A stretch of DNA of 64,000 bases from Papaver somniferum. Its lineage: Eukaryota > Streptophyta > Magnoliopsida > Ranunculales > Papaveraceae. Every line of letters begins with the position of its first letter. Position 1 is the first letter of the stretch. Shown piece by piece: positions 11,274 to 22,386 of this stretch. Below the pieces are notes generated by a model. It worked only from the letters and a program-made list of their open reading frames with translations. It searched no databases and was not told the origin of the DNA. The stretch covers positions 66,980,256 to 67,044,255 of the forward strand of contig NC_039364.1 in the NCBI RefSeq assembly GCF_003573695.1, given 5' to 3'. The position numbers were made by a program, and so were the translations under genes.

Positions 11274-12818
11274 GGAAGAGTCAGCCTCAAGGAATTGAAG
11301 AACTACTTCTTGCTTCATGGAGGTCTATACTATAGAAACACTGATGGATCTCTATCATAATGTCTTGGGAGAGACGAAGCGGAAGAACAACTCAAATTCA
11401 TACATGAGGAAGTCTATGGGAAAACGCTAGTGGCAACACTTTACAGAAATCTTCAAAGAATGGGGTACTACTGGCCATCCATGTAAACTCAGTCAAGAGC
11501 TTTGCAAGGATCTTGTCCTGATTGCCAAACACCTCCTCATCACTTAGAGGTTTTGACGGTCCACCACACTGGGGACTGGAGGAAGCCTTACGTCAAATAC
11601 CTCCAGGACAACGAACTACCACTGAAAAAGAAGCAAGCAGTCAAACTCATTCAGAAAACTAAGAGATTCGTCTATCTCGATGGGATCTTATACCGCAAAA
11701 ATTTTGGTGGAAATTTACTGAGGTGCTTAGCCGAACATGAAATTCCTACAATCCTGAAGGAAGTACATGATGGAGAACATCAAGGAAAGAGGAAACTATT
11801 TCTTCAAATTCATGAGAAATATTATTGGCCAACCATGGAAGATGATGCAGCCGCACACGTTCAGAGGTGTCACCAATGCCAAACCCATGGTAACCTCATC
11901 CACACTCCTTATCTCCCGTTGAATTCTGTGAATAGTCCGTGGCCTTTCTACAGCTGGGGACTAGATATCATTGGGAAGATCAATCCAGCATCTTCAAAAC
12001 AACATGAATACATCATCACTGCGACAGAGTACTTCACAAAATGGATCGAAGCTATTCCTCTTCGAAGCACCGCTGGAGTTACGATTTCCGCCTTCATCAA
12101 AGAGCATATAATATGCAGATTCGTATTTCCTAAACATATCATCACAGATAACGGAACTCCTTTTGAAAATCAAGATGTTGAGAAGATGCTCAATAAATAT
12201 GGGATCAAACAAATCTTCTCCACACCTTACTATCCACAAGGAAATGGTCAAGCAGAAAGTACCAACAAGACTTTGGTCAGGATTATCAGTCGGACGATTC
12301 ATGACAATCCTCGATCATGGCATGAGAAATTACCCATGGCTCTATAGGATTACAGAACTGCACCAAGGAGCTCGATCGGTACTTCGCCATATTCCTTTGT
12401 CTATGGAGCCGACGCCATACTTCCAGCAGAAATCAAAGTTCCCTCAGCCAGGATTGCAGCATCCAGTGGTGTACAATGGGATGAGGCCGAAATATCCAAA
12501 TAAAGAATCACTGAGCTAGATATGCTGGAATCAAAGAGAACCAAGGTGGAAAAATATGTGGAAGTTTACAAACAAAGAATCTCCAGAGCCTACAAAAAAA
12601 TGGTAAGACCTCGAACATTTCAAGTAGGAGATTTGGTATTAAAGACATCAAAGCACATTCAACAAGACATGTCCGCTCCTAAGTTCTCTCCTAAATGGGA
12701 AGGGACATATGTTGTTATCAAAGCAGTGTCTAGCGGATACTACAAAATTTTAGCAATCAATGGAGGAAAGGAAGGAAACATCATCAATGGCAAATGGCTC
12801 AAAGCTTATTATGCCTGA
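11274..12818 (+). pseudogene. pol: E2 integrase, with two H2C2-like N-terminal modules
   Basis: The first module (about 11280-11560) reads LKELKNYFLLHGGLYYR, QLKFIHEEVYGKT, GYYWPSM and CPDCQ. The second (about 11660-11900) reads RFVYLDGILYRKNFGG, VHDGEHQGK, YYWPTMEDDAAAHVQRCHQCQTHGN. The catalytic core has WGLDIIGKINP (D), HIITDNGTPFENQ (D) and YYPQGNGQAESTNKTL (E). The C-terminal part has FQVGDLVLK and WEGTYVVIKAVSSGYYKI, a GPY/F-like module, ending ...WLKAYYA. In-frame stops occur in the first module and at 12345-12347 and about 12507. Confidence 0.9.
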
Positions 12819-13014
12819 TCCGTGAAACAAACTACCTCTTCATCATTTCAAGTATTTTCAAAAATGTAATTTCATTCCTCCAAAGAGCATGCGAATGCTC
12901 CTTTGTTCATTAAACATTTCAAAAATGAGCAAAATTCGTTCATACCACGATCAACTGTTTCACTTAACTAGAAACTCATATTTACTCAAAAAACAACAAC
13001 CACAAATGCTCACT
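12819..13014. other. Spacer between integrase end and antisense gene
   Basis: This AT-rich gap of about 200 bases separates the sense pol frame from the convergent antisense gene. I recognise nothing coding in it. It would hold the 3' end of the antisense transcript. Confidence 0.5.
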
Positions 13015-13169
13015 CAGAGAAAACCATCCAGCAACGGATAATCCCTGTAAGAAGCCTCGTCAAATTTCTTATGAAAAATCTTGGTCTTTGCCTTCAAGTC
13101 TCCGACTGCTTTCTCAACCCTTGCCGACTCCAGAGCCAGTATCCTCTCCTCATCCAGTAAATCTGCATT

Positions 13170-13213
13170 TATGGAAATTGCATCAGCAGCCTATGGAAAT
13201 TGCATCAGCAGCC
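13170..13213 (+). repeat. 22-bp direct tandem duplication in antisense gene B
   Basis: TATGGAAATTGCATCAGCAGCC occurs twice in a row (13170-13191 and 13192-13213; each 22 bases, quoted once in shortened phase). Because 22 is not a multiple of three, it moves the antisense frame and creates the early stop in that gene. Confidence 0.9.
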
Positions 13214-13830
13214 TTATGAACATTGATTACCTCAAGACGACGACGGATCCAGCTTACATTGAATCGCAATATCTCACAATTCAAGATCATTTCATCCCAT
13301 TGGTGCAGCTCATGGTTCTTGACGTCTCGCAAGTGCATATGATTCATTTCCTCGATGATCGGCAATAACCCCGCTACCGTGGTTAAAAGGGTTGGAAGAA
13401 AACCTTTCCACACTTCTGTGGTGGCAATGTGACCATAATTCTTACAGATCTTGGTGTACAGAGATACATGACATTTGGGAACCACGAATCCGCCGACCAT
13501 TTCATTGTCTGGGAAGGTATTAATCAATGGGGCTTCAAATAAAAGTCCAGCGGTTGGGTATTCACGAGCATGGACACCGTCTCCGGCCTCCACGGATCCT
13601 GCAGAATCTTCACATGCCTGGTTGCTGCTTTCCTCGACCTCAACCACGGTCACGGACTTCCCACTCTTTCTTCGTCTAGCGTCGACGACGACACGGACAT
13701 CCGCCTATGATGAAATGAAAGAGTGTTAATCCCGAGACTCAGCTTCAGCACGAGCTGATCCATACCGGGCAGGATCTCTAACAGTACGCTCAGGCCTTGC
13801 ATTATGAGGAGTAGCATTCTTCTTACAGTC

Positions 13831-13907
13831 CTACGACAAATCATTTTCTTGTGATCAACAATCGAACAGAGACAAGAAAGGAGAAGAAGAAGAAGTGTAC
13901 AACTTAC
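13831..13907 (-). other. Predicted intron in antisense gene B
   Basis: On the minus strand the intron starts GTAAGTTGTAC and ends TTTGTCGTAG. It has a pyrimidine-rich interior (CTTCTTCTTCTTCTCC) and is 77 bases long, close to the usual minimum plant intron. Removal joins ...ATSIL to DCKKN in phase 0. Confidence 0.65.
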
Positions 13908-14071
13908 TAAGATAGACGTTGCCATTTCACGCTTCGACTGAAGATCATCTTGAGAAGAAATGCTATTGCTCGACATGACGGCAAGGAGGTAGGATCAAAA
14001 CTTCTCTGCACGATGAAACTGACTCAGGAATGGAAGAAATATTTGCGTGGATCATAGATTCGGAATCTTGA

Positions 14072-14085
14072 GGATATATATATAG
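14072..14085 (-). promoter_or_regulatory. Antisense TATA box upstream of gene B
   Basis: The minus strand reads CTATATATATATCC about 100 bases before the ATG at 13976, a normal plant TATA-to-start-codon distance. It supports gene B having its own promoter inside the element. Confidence 0.55.
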
Positions 14086-14467
14086 CAAGCGATAGTTATG
14101 TAGTCAATTCAGTTACGAGTTCCACTGAAACCCTAGACTTCAAAGATCGATACCGGAGACAAAGAGGAAAATAATACACTGGGGACTGAACATCACGGGT
14201 CAAAGGATAGGCCACGCGCCTTGTACACGTCATGAATTCTCGGCCGTGTGTTATGTTACTTCTCATGAAAATCGACAAGTCATGATGAATTTGGATATAT
14301 GGGCATCGGTCCATGTCATGGATTAGAAGAAATCGACGTTAACAAAATGTTCAATTCAGAAGAAAAGTCTAATTGAAGTAAAGTCGTTTAAACAGTTAAA
14401 AGAAAGATATCTACTATGAAGACTAAAAAGGGAATGCTCTACCATCTACAAGAAGATGGAAGTAAAA

Positions 14468-15022
14468 CTACTCGTCGGACTCATCCGAATTGTCAGCTTC
14501 GTCGTCACTGTCCTTCTCGGAAACATCTTCTTCAGAGTCACTATCAGGATCATTGGTGAAGTCCGGTGGACGGAAGATAATATCATCATATGAATCCGAA
14601 TTATCTTCTGCTGTAACTTCAGCTTCAATTTTATTCATCGTCCTCCGATGCTCTCTTTCATATCGATCAGGCTTAATGTAACGCTCAGATGGTTCCCATG
14701 TGATCTCTCCTTCAGAAGCATCAGCATCAGAATCAGAAGGCACCCCATCCAAGAATTGACGCTTCTCCTCAACCCTCTGTCTCTTACGCCGGGTGCGATC
14801 TTTTTCACGTTGACGGGCATCCTCCTTTTTGTCTTCAGCTCTTTTCTTTTCGAGTTCAGCAAAAGAGACTCTTCGCTTAGCTAAAGGAACATTAGGCTTC
14901 TCCCCTTTCTGGGTAACCCTATCCTTCTATTTCGCTATAGGAGCGTCGGAATCCTCATCATAAGAGCCAGAGGAAGAAGAGGAATACCAGTAATCGTAAT
15001 TGCTGTTACTGTTGGTCGACAT
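14468..15022 (-). pseudogene. E2 antisense gene A, charged acidic/coiled-coil protein
   Basis: ATG 15022 begins MSTNSNSNYDYWYSSSSSGS and the frame runs 185 codons to a TAG at 14468-14470 (ending DESDE). A basic/acidic heptad-like stretch (RVSFAELEKKRAEDKK..., RTRRKRQRVEEKRQF) is followed by an acidic tail (DPDSDSEEDVSEKDSDDEAD). One in-frame TAG interrupts residue 34 or so. A 77-base intron-like gap (GTAAGAG at 15102 to TTCCAG at 15026) lies just before the ATG, so the start would be four bases into an exon. I recognise no family. Low complexity means it could be a composition artefact, but the ATG, splice site and frame agree. Confidence 0.6.
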
Positions 15023-15025
15023 TTT

Positions 15026-15102
15026 CTGGAACCGGAAGATCAAAGATTATTACCATGTAAACAAACCAACATCAGCAAAAAATGGTAACTCTTAACTCTT
15101 AC
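15026..15102 (-). other. Predicted 5'-leader intron of antisense gene A
   Basis: The minus strand reads AAAAGGTAAGAGTTAAG at the donor and CTTCCGGTTCCAG at the acceptor. The same donor block (GTAAGA plus TTAAG/GAAAG, then GTTACCATTTT) is found in E1 (25429-25433) and E5 (51129-51133, 61136-61140). Confidence 0.6.
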
Positions 15103-16467
15103 CTTTTATACTTCCACTAACAATGGTGATAGTAATACTAGAGTTAACACCTCAAAATCGTTCGTCTCTTCGAAAACTGCAAAAACGAACGAAACTTTAT
15201 TTAATTTCCGAAACTGATTTTTCATGAAATCACGGACACAATTTTCATAGTGTGAACATTCACACAACTGACCTATGAAGTTTACAACAATAAAATATTT
15301 CATCATAAATATATTGTCTATCTTCGAAGGTTCCTCAAAACCCACGTTTGTGATTTTTCGAAAAACAACAATTAATGCAACTTGCATACATAAACTCTCA
15401 AGGATTTTATTTAATGAAAACAAACACATGAAAATAAAATATATCATCATATTTTGCACAAATATGTCACGGTTTCATATACATATATAAAAAAAAAATT
15501 ATTTTTCCTTCGTATCGTCGTTATTTGTCTTTAAAACGAAGGTTTATTTCAAAAAATATTGTGAAAGCTCACATCTCATACATATGATAAAGTTTTGTAT
15601 TTACATGAAAGCTCATAGGCAAAATTTTATCACTGGACACAAGTTCATCGTACATATTTTCCTTCGTGTCATCATTATTTGTCTTTAAAACGAAGGATTT
15701 TTCCAATTTCATGAAAATTCACTTCTTTTATGATAAAACCTTGGTACACATGAAAACTCATAAACTAAGTTATATAACTGAACCTAGGTTCATATACTAA
15801 AAAAAAATCTCTCCTAAATCAGGGATTATAGTTAGTTTGCAAAACTAACGATCGAACGAACATAAGTTTTCAAAAACGAGGGTTTTTTCATAAAACTCAC
15901 ACTGATATACACACATGTATATAACTTCATCATGATCAAAGCATGAACAACTCATGAGGATCATAAACATCAGCAAACGAAAAAAAAATAACCTAACGTG
16001 CGGCGGCCGGAATTCGGCCGGACGACGGTCGGACGTCGTCGGCGATCAGTGGCGGCTGGCGGCTCCGGCGGGAAAGCTCTCCTTCCCTGGCGTGAAGGTG
16101 ATGAAGGTGCTGGTCGTGTGTGAAGAAAATAATAATAATAAAAAAGGATTAATCCCTTTTATATCAATTTTATTTCCAAAAACCTATTTTTCTAAGGATT
16201 TCCTTATTGGGCCCGACCCGCGAATCCTAACCGACCACGGACTCGTCATCCAAACCAGCGGTTCAACACCAATCTATGCTCATCAAACGATGCTCCAATC
16301 ATGACATTGAAGCCTTCATCAACTCGTGGTTTGCTTATGCTCTCTAAATCCGGTAACATCTTAACTTACGACTAAGTTCAATTACTGGTATTATTATTTA
16401 TGGCCGGAAAATCACCATTTAATGCTGACTGAGGAACACAACTTTCCCCAGTAAGCATGGGACTTCA
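15103..16467 (-). promoter_or_regulatory. Leader/promoter region of the E2 antisense genes, ending at the polypurine tract
   Basis: The region is AT-rich with two or three diverged repeats of TTTGTCTTTAAAACGAAGG...GAAAGCTCA. A GC-rich patch lies at about 15995-16080. E1 (25434-26230) and E5 (61141-61956) have related sequence in the same place. No protein frame worth calling was seen. At its right end GCATGGGACTTCA precedes the LTR, the counterpart of GCAGGGGACTTAA before the E1 3' LTR. Confidence 0.55.
16455..16467 (+). other. Polypurine-tract-like site before E2 3' LTR
   Basis: GCATGGGACTTCA immediately precedes the TGTAGAT start of the 3' LTR. It is a mutated version of the E1 site GCAGGGGACTTAA at 42438-42450. 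This site primes plus-strand DNA synthesis. Confidence 0.65.
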
Positions 16468-16889
16468 TGTAGATTTTGGATTTTCGACAAAGTCTAAATT
16501 CGTAAACTCATAATTATATGAAACTCTGATTCAGCAATCAGACGTGAGTATCGAGACACGAGTCTCTCATCAAATTCTCAACAGAGAGTACTTTCTCTCA
16601 GAGTACATGTAGATATGTAGTCTCACGACCGGACAACGGCATATCTCAGGAATACTGAATACTTTCAGTGATTATTTCTATATAGCATCACGTGATGGAC
16701 GGCTCCTAGACAGCTTGCTCTGCTAGTATAGAGCAATAATGTCTTCAGGAACAAACAACGAGTTTATCCTGACTATATAAAGGATATGACTTACCGACAA
16801 GCTCATATCGGGATGATTAATGCTCCTAGACAGCTTGCTCTGCTAGTATAGAGCCGCAAAGTTAATTATTCCTAATTACAATCGCTCCT

Positions 16890-17175
16890 ATTCCATGGTC
16901 GAGTCCACGACTAGTCCCATGGAATGACAATAACAATTGTTCTGATTCTATGATCGAATCCACAACTTGATCTCATAGAATAGCAATAACTATATTATCT
17001 CATTACTCCGATTTCATGATCGAATCCACAACTGGTCTCATAAATGGTAATAGATAAACCTCAATTACTATGATTCTATGGTCGAATCTACGATCCCATG
17101 GAATGGTAATGCTCACTTTATTATTCTGAATTCGTAATCGAATCCTCAGCTGATCCTATGAATTAATAATAAACA
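16890..17175 (+). repeat. CCATGG-type dyad array in E2 3' LTR
   Basis: It is the counterpart of 2268-2575, with the same unit order. Confidence 0.72.
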
Positions 17176-17628
17176 TCTTATTACTCAGTTTTGTGAATTA
17201 TTCTCCACTGAATTCCACAATTAGTAATAAATAATCAACAACCGGGCATCTGAGCTACCTCTAAGTAAGCTCTGATTCAAATGGTGAAGGTGTATTCAAC
17301 GATGATACACTAACAGTCACCGCACGAACGAGTATTTCAAAAATACAACGAAACGATGAACCTATGCAAAATAGAGAAGAAAATAATAAATAATTAAAAA
17401 TATTGACCAGGGTACTGGGAGCACAGACACACGACCGACCGACCGTGTCGTGGTCAATCCCACGCCAGTTTTATATTTTTAATGCATTTTTATTATTTTC
17501 CATGATTTGATGAAAATCTTCTCATTTTATCAAATCTCCTTCGTCTCGAGGAAACTCCTCGGTTTCATGGTACTTTCATAAATCCATAAAAAATAATATA
17601 AAATTAAGGAAAGGAGTGTGGGGCGTGA

Positions 17629-18420
17629 CCATTGGCCAACCGGCCATGCCTTGGTCCCAACCGTCCCACACCCACGGTTCTTTATTATTTTATTATTATT
17701 ATTATTATTTCTCTAGTTTCATGAAAAAACTCCTTGATTTCATGGTATTTTTGCACAAATCATCAAATAATAATAAAATAAAATAAATTATGAAAACTTG
17801 TGGGACCGGGCCTTGGCCGGCCGGCCATGCCCTAGCCGGTCCCACACGCCCCTTTGTTTTATTATTTTATTATTAGTTTTCTTTGAATTCATCAAATTCC
17901 TTGATTTCATGGTACTTCTCTCAAATTAGGAAAAATTCCCTCAAATCATCAAAAATACCTAAAAAATATTTAAAAAATTATGAAAACTCGTGGGACCGGG
18001 CCCAAGCCGGTCGTCCATGCCTCCACAGTCCCACACGCCCTTGTTTTTATTATTTTAATATTTTTTGCTTCCCTGAAATCATGAAAACTCCTTCAGTTTA
18101 TGGAAACTCCCTAAATTCATCAAATTTCTCAAAATTTATGAATTTTTCATAAAATCGTTATAAAATTAGGGAAACTTGTGGGACCGGCCCTGCCTTCCAC
18201 GGTCCCACACGCCCTTGTTTTATTATTTTAATATCTTTTGCTTCCTTGAACTCATGAAAATCCTTCAATTCATGAAAACTCCCAAAATTCATCAAATTTC
18301 TCAAAATTCATGAATTTTTCATAAAATCATCAAAATATTATAAAATTAAGGAAAAGGCACCACGGGACCGTGGTCACGACCGGCCGACCATGCCTTGACC
18401 ACGGAGGTCCCACGCCTCCT
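17629..18420 (+). repeat. GC-rich dyad array in E2 3' LTR
   Basis: Five GGGACCG/CGGTCCCAC units appear at about 17630, 17800, 17990, 18178 and 18362. The unit at 18178 has lost most of the GGCCGGCC core. Spacing is about 170-200 bases. Confidence 0.75.
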
Positions 18421-19701
18421 CATTCCTTATTTTATAATTATTTTTCATCATCTCATGGTGTTTTCCTCAGTTTCGTCGAAACCCTAATTTTGGCATATTT
18501 TCTCGAATGGATGCTCAATTGCACGCCAGAAAATATCAAAATTCTCAGGACTGAGACGCGGACGCCTTGGTGACACGAGCACGCTATCTTGACCGACCAA
18601 GATTGGCTCTTTGTCTCACGGAAGCCGGTCCCATCAATTTTCACAGTTTTGACCTAATTTGCACAATTGCTCGTATTAGGTCCAAAACTCTTCCAAACAC
18701 TTTGGATTTCCATGAAGTGATCGTCAGGTGGTCACGTGACAACCCAGGGCCGGTTTCATGACTCCATGGTCGGTCCCTCGCCTCGTCATAATTAATTAGG
18801 TTTTCTCGCCTAAGGCTCAGACGAGCATTTTGAATAAATGATTAAGCCAACATTTAATCATTCTTCCACCAACAAATCTTCAACTCTTCAGGAGTTATTT
18901 GTATTCGCTCACGTGAGCATATGGACACTACATGGTTGATCCACAGTCCCATGTAGTCGCTCCCTCCTTCGTCCCATGGTTGAAATTCTGACGAACCATG
19001 AATTGATCATCAATTGATCAAATTAGGGTTTCTGAATCCAAGGATCATAATCCCAGATTCTAACCTTAATAATTTTATGACGACCTCATGGTCATTAATT
19101 TTATTAATTATGCTCGGTTCAACGACCAGTATTCTAATTAATATTTTTGGTACGCTGCCAATAATTCATCAGATGAGCACCACATGCTCAGACGATCAAA
19201 TATTCAACAATTCATCACATGAGCAGCACTTGATCAGATGAGGAATATTTTCTAAATATTGGTTCAACAATCAATATTCAACGATCCATCGAATGAGCAA
19301 TACTTGCTCACTTCATCGTAAGAACTATACCTCTATCTCATGACATGTTCAATTCATGAGTTTCAGAACATCATGTTCAACTCAACGACTACATGGACTC
19401 ATTTTCCCATCAAACCACGAAGTCATCAATTGACTAACAAACCACGAGACGTCAATCGTGTCACTTGGGGGGATATCACTTAGGGTTTTTGGTCTGGCGG
19501 TCTACGACACGTGTGTTCAAACACAATGGAATGTGAGCAAGTCGTGCAATCAATTGAAGGAATTCATGAGGTAGTGGGTGGAAAATCGATTAATTATCCA
19601 CACGTTGAGCAACTGGTTTCAAACACGATCTCCACTTCCCCACTTCTTGATTCCATCAACTGTCACACTTCATGGAATCATGGTGTCTACAATTCCAGCA
19701 A

Positions 19702-19709
19702 TATAAATA
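19702..19709 (+). promoter_or_regulatory. TATA box of E2 3' LTR
   Basis: TATAAATA in the block shared by all LTRs. A transcript starting here would read out into E1 gag. Confidence 0.65.
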
Positions 19710-20128
19710 AGTCTCTGAATCATGATTGAAGCATCATCAGTATCATCAATCTCACGTCAAACTGATAACACGAGGTCATCAACTCATCAATTGAGCAAAT
19801 ACTCCCAATTGAGCAATTTCAATCACTCAGAGCTTATCGTATTCAGAATTCACACACCCACAATATTTGATTACCATTGATTCCACACATTTCTCAGCTT
19901 CCCTCCTACAGATCAACCCATCCTCACTTGTGACCGAATTTACTCTGGAACGGTCATTGTCTTGATTTAGGCCGGAGTACTACAGATTGATCTCTCGAAT
20001 CTAAAGCACCCCCTTTGCAGCGGTGCATCTGTGTGAGGATTAACATTTAGCTAGGTTCGAGGAGCCTCCTCCGCACGGTCGTCTCCTCAATTCCTTAAAA
20101 ACCAGCAAATCGTTTTTCCCCATCTACA

Positions 20129-20133
20129 AAACG
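20129..20133 (+). repeat. Target-site duplication AAACG, right of E2
   Basis: It is identical to 1843-1847 and lies directly after the CA end of E2. Confidence 0.92.
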
Positions 20134-21283
20134 GACCCTAAAGTTTCACCAATCCATGTGGTGGACGATGATGAAGCATGCAAAGTTGCAGAAAATCAAC
20201 CAGAGAAGGAGTCTGCAGGATTCATCACTCGTGAAGATCTGGAGCGCTTCATGGAGGCTCGAGGAAAAGACAAGACACCATCTGTCCATCGTCATTAACC
20301 TCCATATCCCGCTGCTACGCAAAGAATTCCTCTCCCGAAGGGTTACACCTCTCCAACGTTCACACTGTACAACGAAACGGGGAACGCTTGAGAACGCGTC
20401 TCTCGATTTCTGGAAGCACTAGGAGAGCACGAACACAATCATGTCGTCCGTCTGAAGGAATTCTTGAAATCTCTACAGGCCGAGCATACACCTGGTACAA
20501 CAACATTGCACCTGGGAGCATCGCTAGTTGGGGAGAAATGGTTAATGTCTTTTACAGGAAATACTTCTTCGTCTCAGAGCATATTACTCTCTCCGACTTA
20601 GGAAGAATGTCTCAGAAGAGTAATGAACATCTGAACGATTATGTGAAGAGGTTCAGAGTCCAAGATTTGGATTGTCATGACCCGAACGCCACTGAACAAC
20701 AACTGGTGGACTTGTGCATCAACAGAATGATTCCGGTTTACAGAGCCTTGCTGGAAAATCCCCGGTTCCATACTTTCTCAGTGCTTCATGAAGCAGCCAA
20801 ACGGTCGGTGACTACTGCACCTGCATTACTGGAAAGAGCAAAGTATGCAAGGTGGAGGAACCTTGAAGCAGCCGACGCCTAGTCAATAGTCAGTACAATA
20901 TCCAGCCTTTAACTAACGTTGTTGCCGAAAGGAATGAAAGGAAATCCGAGACACAGCATCAGAGCGCTTCTCCAACATCCCAGGCTCCTCTGAAGGCGCG
21001 AAGAAAAGATAACCAATCCTGAAATGCACAAACCTCGACCCAGCATCAATAAATGGGGAAATGATCAGACATACTCAAACTTCTCTCTTCTCATGAAGGA
21101 GTGATCGATTTACTGGAAGTCTGGGTTCAAGATGGTGCAATCATATTTTCGTTCATCAGGAGAGACCCAACTGAAGAAGAAATGGAGAATCCCAGGTACT
21201 GCCTTCATAGGTTCATAGATCATCCAACAAGTAACTGCAATATCTTGAAGCACATCTTCAAAGGTAAGGATGATACACAATAG
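20134..21283 (+). pseudogene. gag: E1 gag, main part
   Basis: It resumes the frame cut at 1847: DDDEACKVAENQPEKESAGFITREDLERFME, then PPYPAATQRIPLPKGYTSPTF, SRFLEALGEHEHNHVVRLKEF, GRAYTWYNNIAPGSIASWGEMVNVFYRKYF and LGRMSQKSNEHLNDYVKRFR (Retrotrans_gag-type capsid), and near the end WVQDGAI...YCLHRFIDHPTSNC, a worn CHHC knuckle. Stops at about 20296 and 20388, a frameshift near 20480 and a stop at 20880-20882 disable it. E5 gag (54270-55851) is the closest relative in the window. Confidence 0.88.
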
Positions 21284-21392
21284 CTTCAACTGGGGACTGA
21301 AGGAGTACACAAGAATCATCTCCCAGTCAGAACCTTTACACTCTCTGAATAACCAGTTGAAGAAGCAGTTCAATCGTTGATCGAACCTATCT

Positions 21393-21886
21393 GTGAAATT
21401 GCTCTATCTGTCTAAAGCACAAAAAAAATACATGTTCACGACACCTAATTACATTGTGTCAGACGTCCGTCCATCCCGGAAATGCTCCTTGAACCTTCAT
21501 CCACATACAAGGAGATGCACGACTGGGGACTGCTTACCACAGTCCATCTCAGAGGAAATGAATTCAGAAGAATGTTGATCGATGCTGACACCGCCATCAA
21601 CGTCATTCCATTGAAAACCTTCAGAGCCGTAGGCATCACTCGACAAGAAGCTACTCGTGATCCCATCTCAATCAGATACCTTGAAGGAATGCTCGGAAAT
21701 TCTTATGGCTACATCACTCTTAAAGTGAACATAAGTTCAACCTGGACAGTAACCAAGTTTCGCATAATGAGAAAGATCCAAGATATGACATGTTCTTCAG
21801 ACGAGCGTGGATCCACGTTGAAAAGATGGGTACTGACAAAGCGCCTTTGGTTGCACATCTCTCCAACAAAGAAAATTCCGATCTAA
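21393..21886 (+). pseudogene. E1 aspartic protease remnant
   Basis: The 21482-21886 frame reads YKEMHDWGLLTTVHLRGNEFRRMLIDADTAINVIPLKTFRAVGITRQEAT. The DTG position has become DAD-T-A, so the active site is lost. It aligns with E5 YDWGLLTTVHLKGNEFKRALVDIGTAVNIIP. No RT follows, so the element cannot reverse transcribe itself. Confidence 0.78.
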
Positions 21887-22386
21887 AAGATTTGACGGAC
21901 ATTCCATCATCAGAGCACTTGGGGGAATTCCGAACTTTGACGAGGTTGTGAATAGACATTCATCAAGAGGTTCCACACTCAGGAAAGTCTCATTCCTTAT
22001 ATGTTTGTGTCATTTATTTCCTCACATGTTGTTCTAGCATGGGGACTCAATCCTGCTAGCAACTCTGCAAGACGTTATGAATGGTAGTTTCACCGCAATA
22101 GTATTACCAAGTGGTTGAATCTGACATTTCTCCGAGTCGAGCACTGAGACATTCATTACTGAGATAATGTCCAAGCATGGAAAAGAACACTTTGGGCGTT
22201 TCTCCTTAGCTTTGTAGGAGTGTCCATGTGTTTCACAAAATCATAAAGCTCTGATGTCTGCACAAGTGTTGAATCCCACTACCGTAACGGAAGGGATGTT
22301 GAATCAACAGAAGATATTCAGGGCCGAGACAATCAAACCTAAGATATTCGATGCTTAAGTGATATGATTCTTCAACCCTCAAGCAT
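21887..22386 (+). pseudogene. E1 degraded junction and integrase-tail remnant
   Basis: Traces match E5 in order: ACTCAGGAAAGTCT near 21975 (E5 56447) and GATATTCAGGGCCGAGACAATCAA near 22313 (E5 56777, the KIFKARATKPKKF region just before the integrase C-terminal module). RT, RNase H and the integrase core are absent, as in E5. The frames are too damaged to translate reliably. Confidence 0.5.

Larger units (their letters stand above)
13015..13976 (-). pseudogene. E2 antisense gene B, spliced, DGFL-ending protein
   Basis: Start ATG is 13976 (MSSNSISSQDDLQSKREMATSIL). A GTAAGT donor at 13907 and a TAG acceptor at 13831 delimit a 77-base phase-0 intron. Exon 2 (13830 leftward) reads DCKKNATPHNARPERTVRDP. 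The last exon (from about 13704, after CATCATAG) reads ADVRVVVDARRRKSGKS...HAREYPTAGLLFEAPL...GGFVVPKCHVSLYTKICKNYGHI...NVSWIRRRLEVINVHKAADA. After a 22-base tandem duplication that shifts frame, it ends in YRDYPLLDGFL. The same layout, with matching residues, occurs in the E5 last exon (57300-58055). Function unknown. The boundary between exons 2 and 3 is unclear here (no GT donor, stops in between). Confidence 0.72.
1848..20128 (+). mobile_element. E2, Tat-lineage Ty3/gypsy element with pol, nested in E1 gag
   Basis: The 18281-bp element starts TGTAGATGG, ends CATCTACA and is flanked by AAACG on both sides. The order is 5' LTR (1848-7865, enlarged by a non-LTR insertion), PBS, gag remnant, protease, RT, RNase H, second archaeal-type RNase H, integrase (to 12818), antisense genes (13015-15100) and 3' LTR (16468-20128). 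The second RNase H places it in the Tat lineage. It lacks the gag core and pol carries several nonsense codons and one frameshift, so it is dead as it stands. Confidence 0.93.
16468..20128 (+). mobile_element. E2 3' LTR, 3661 bp
   Basis: It starts TGTAGATTTTGG, ends CATCTACA, and is followed by the AAACG duplication. It is the uninterrupted counterpart of the 5' LTR. A perfect 10-bp inverted repeat (GTGGGACCGG at 17800-17809, CCGGTCCCAC at 17836-17845) shows the hairpin structure of the GC-rich units. Confidence 0.93.

Noticed and set aside
16000..16304. Plus-strand 116-residue frame (15954-16304) over the GC patch
   Set aside because: It has mixed composition, no domain, and lies just before the E2 3' LTR where no sense gene is expected.
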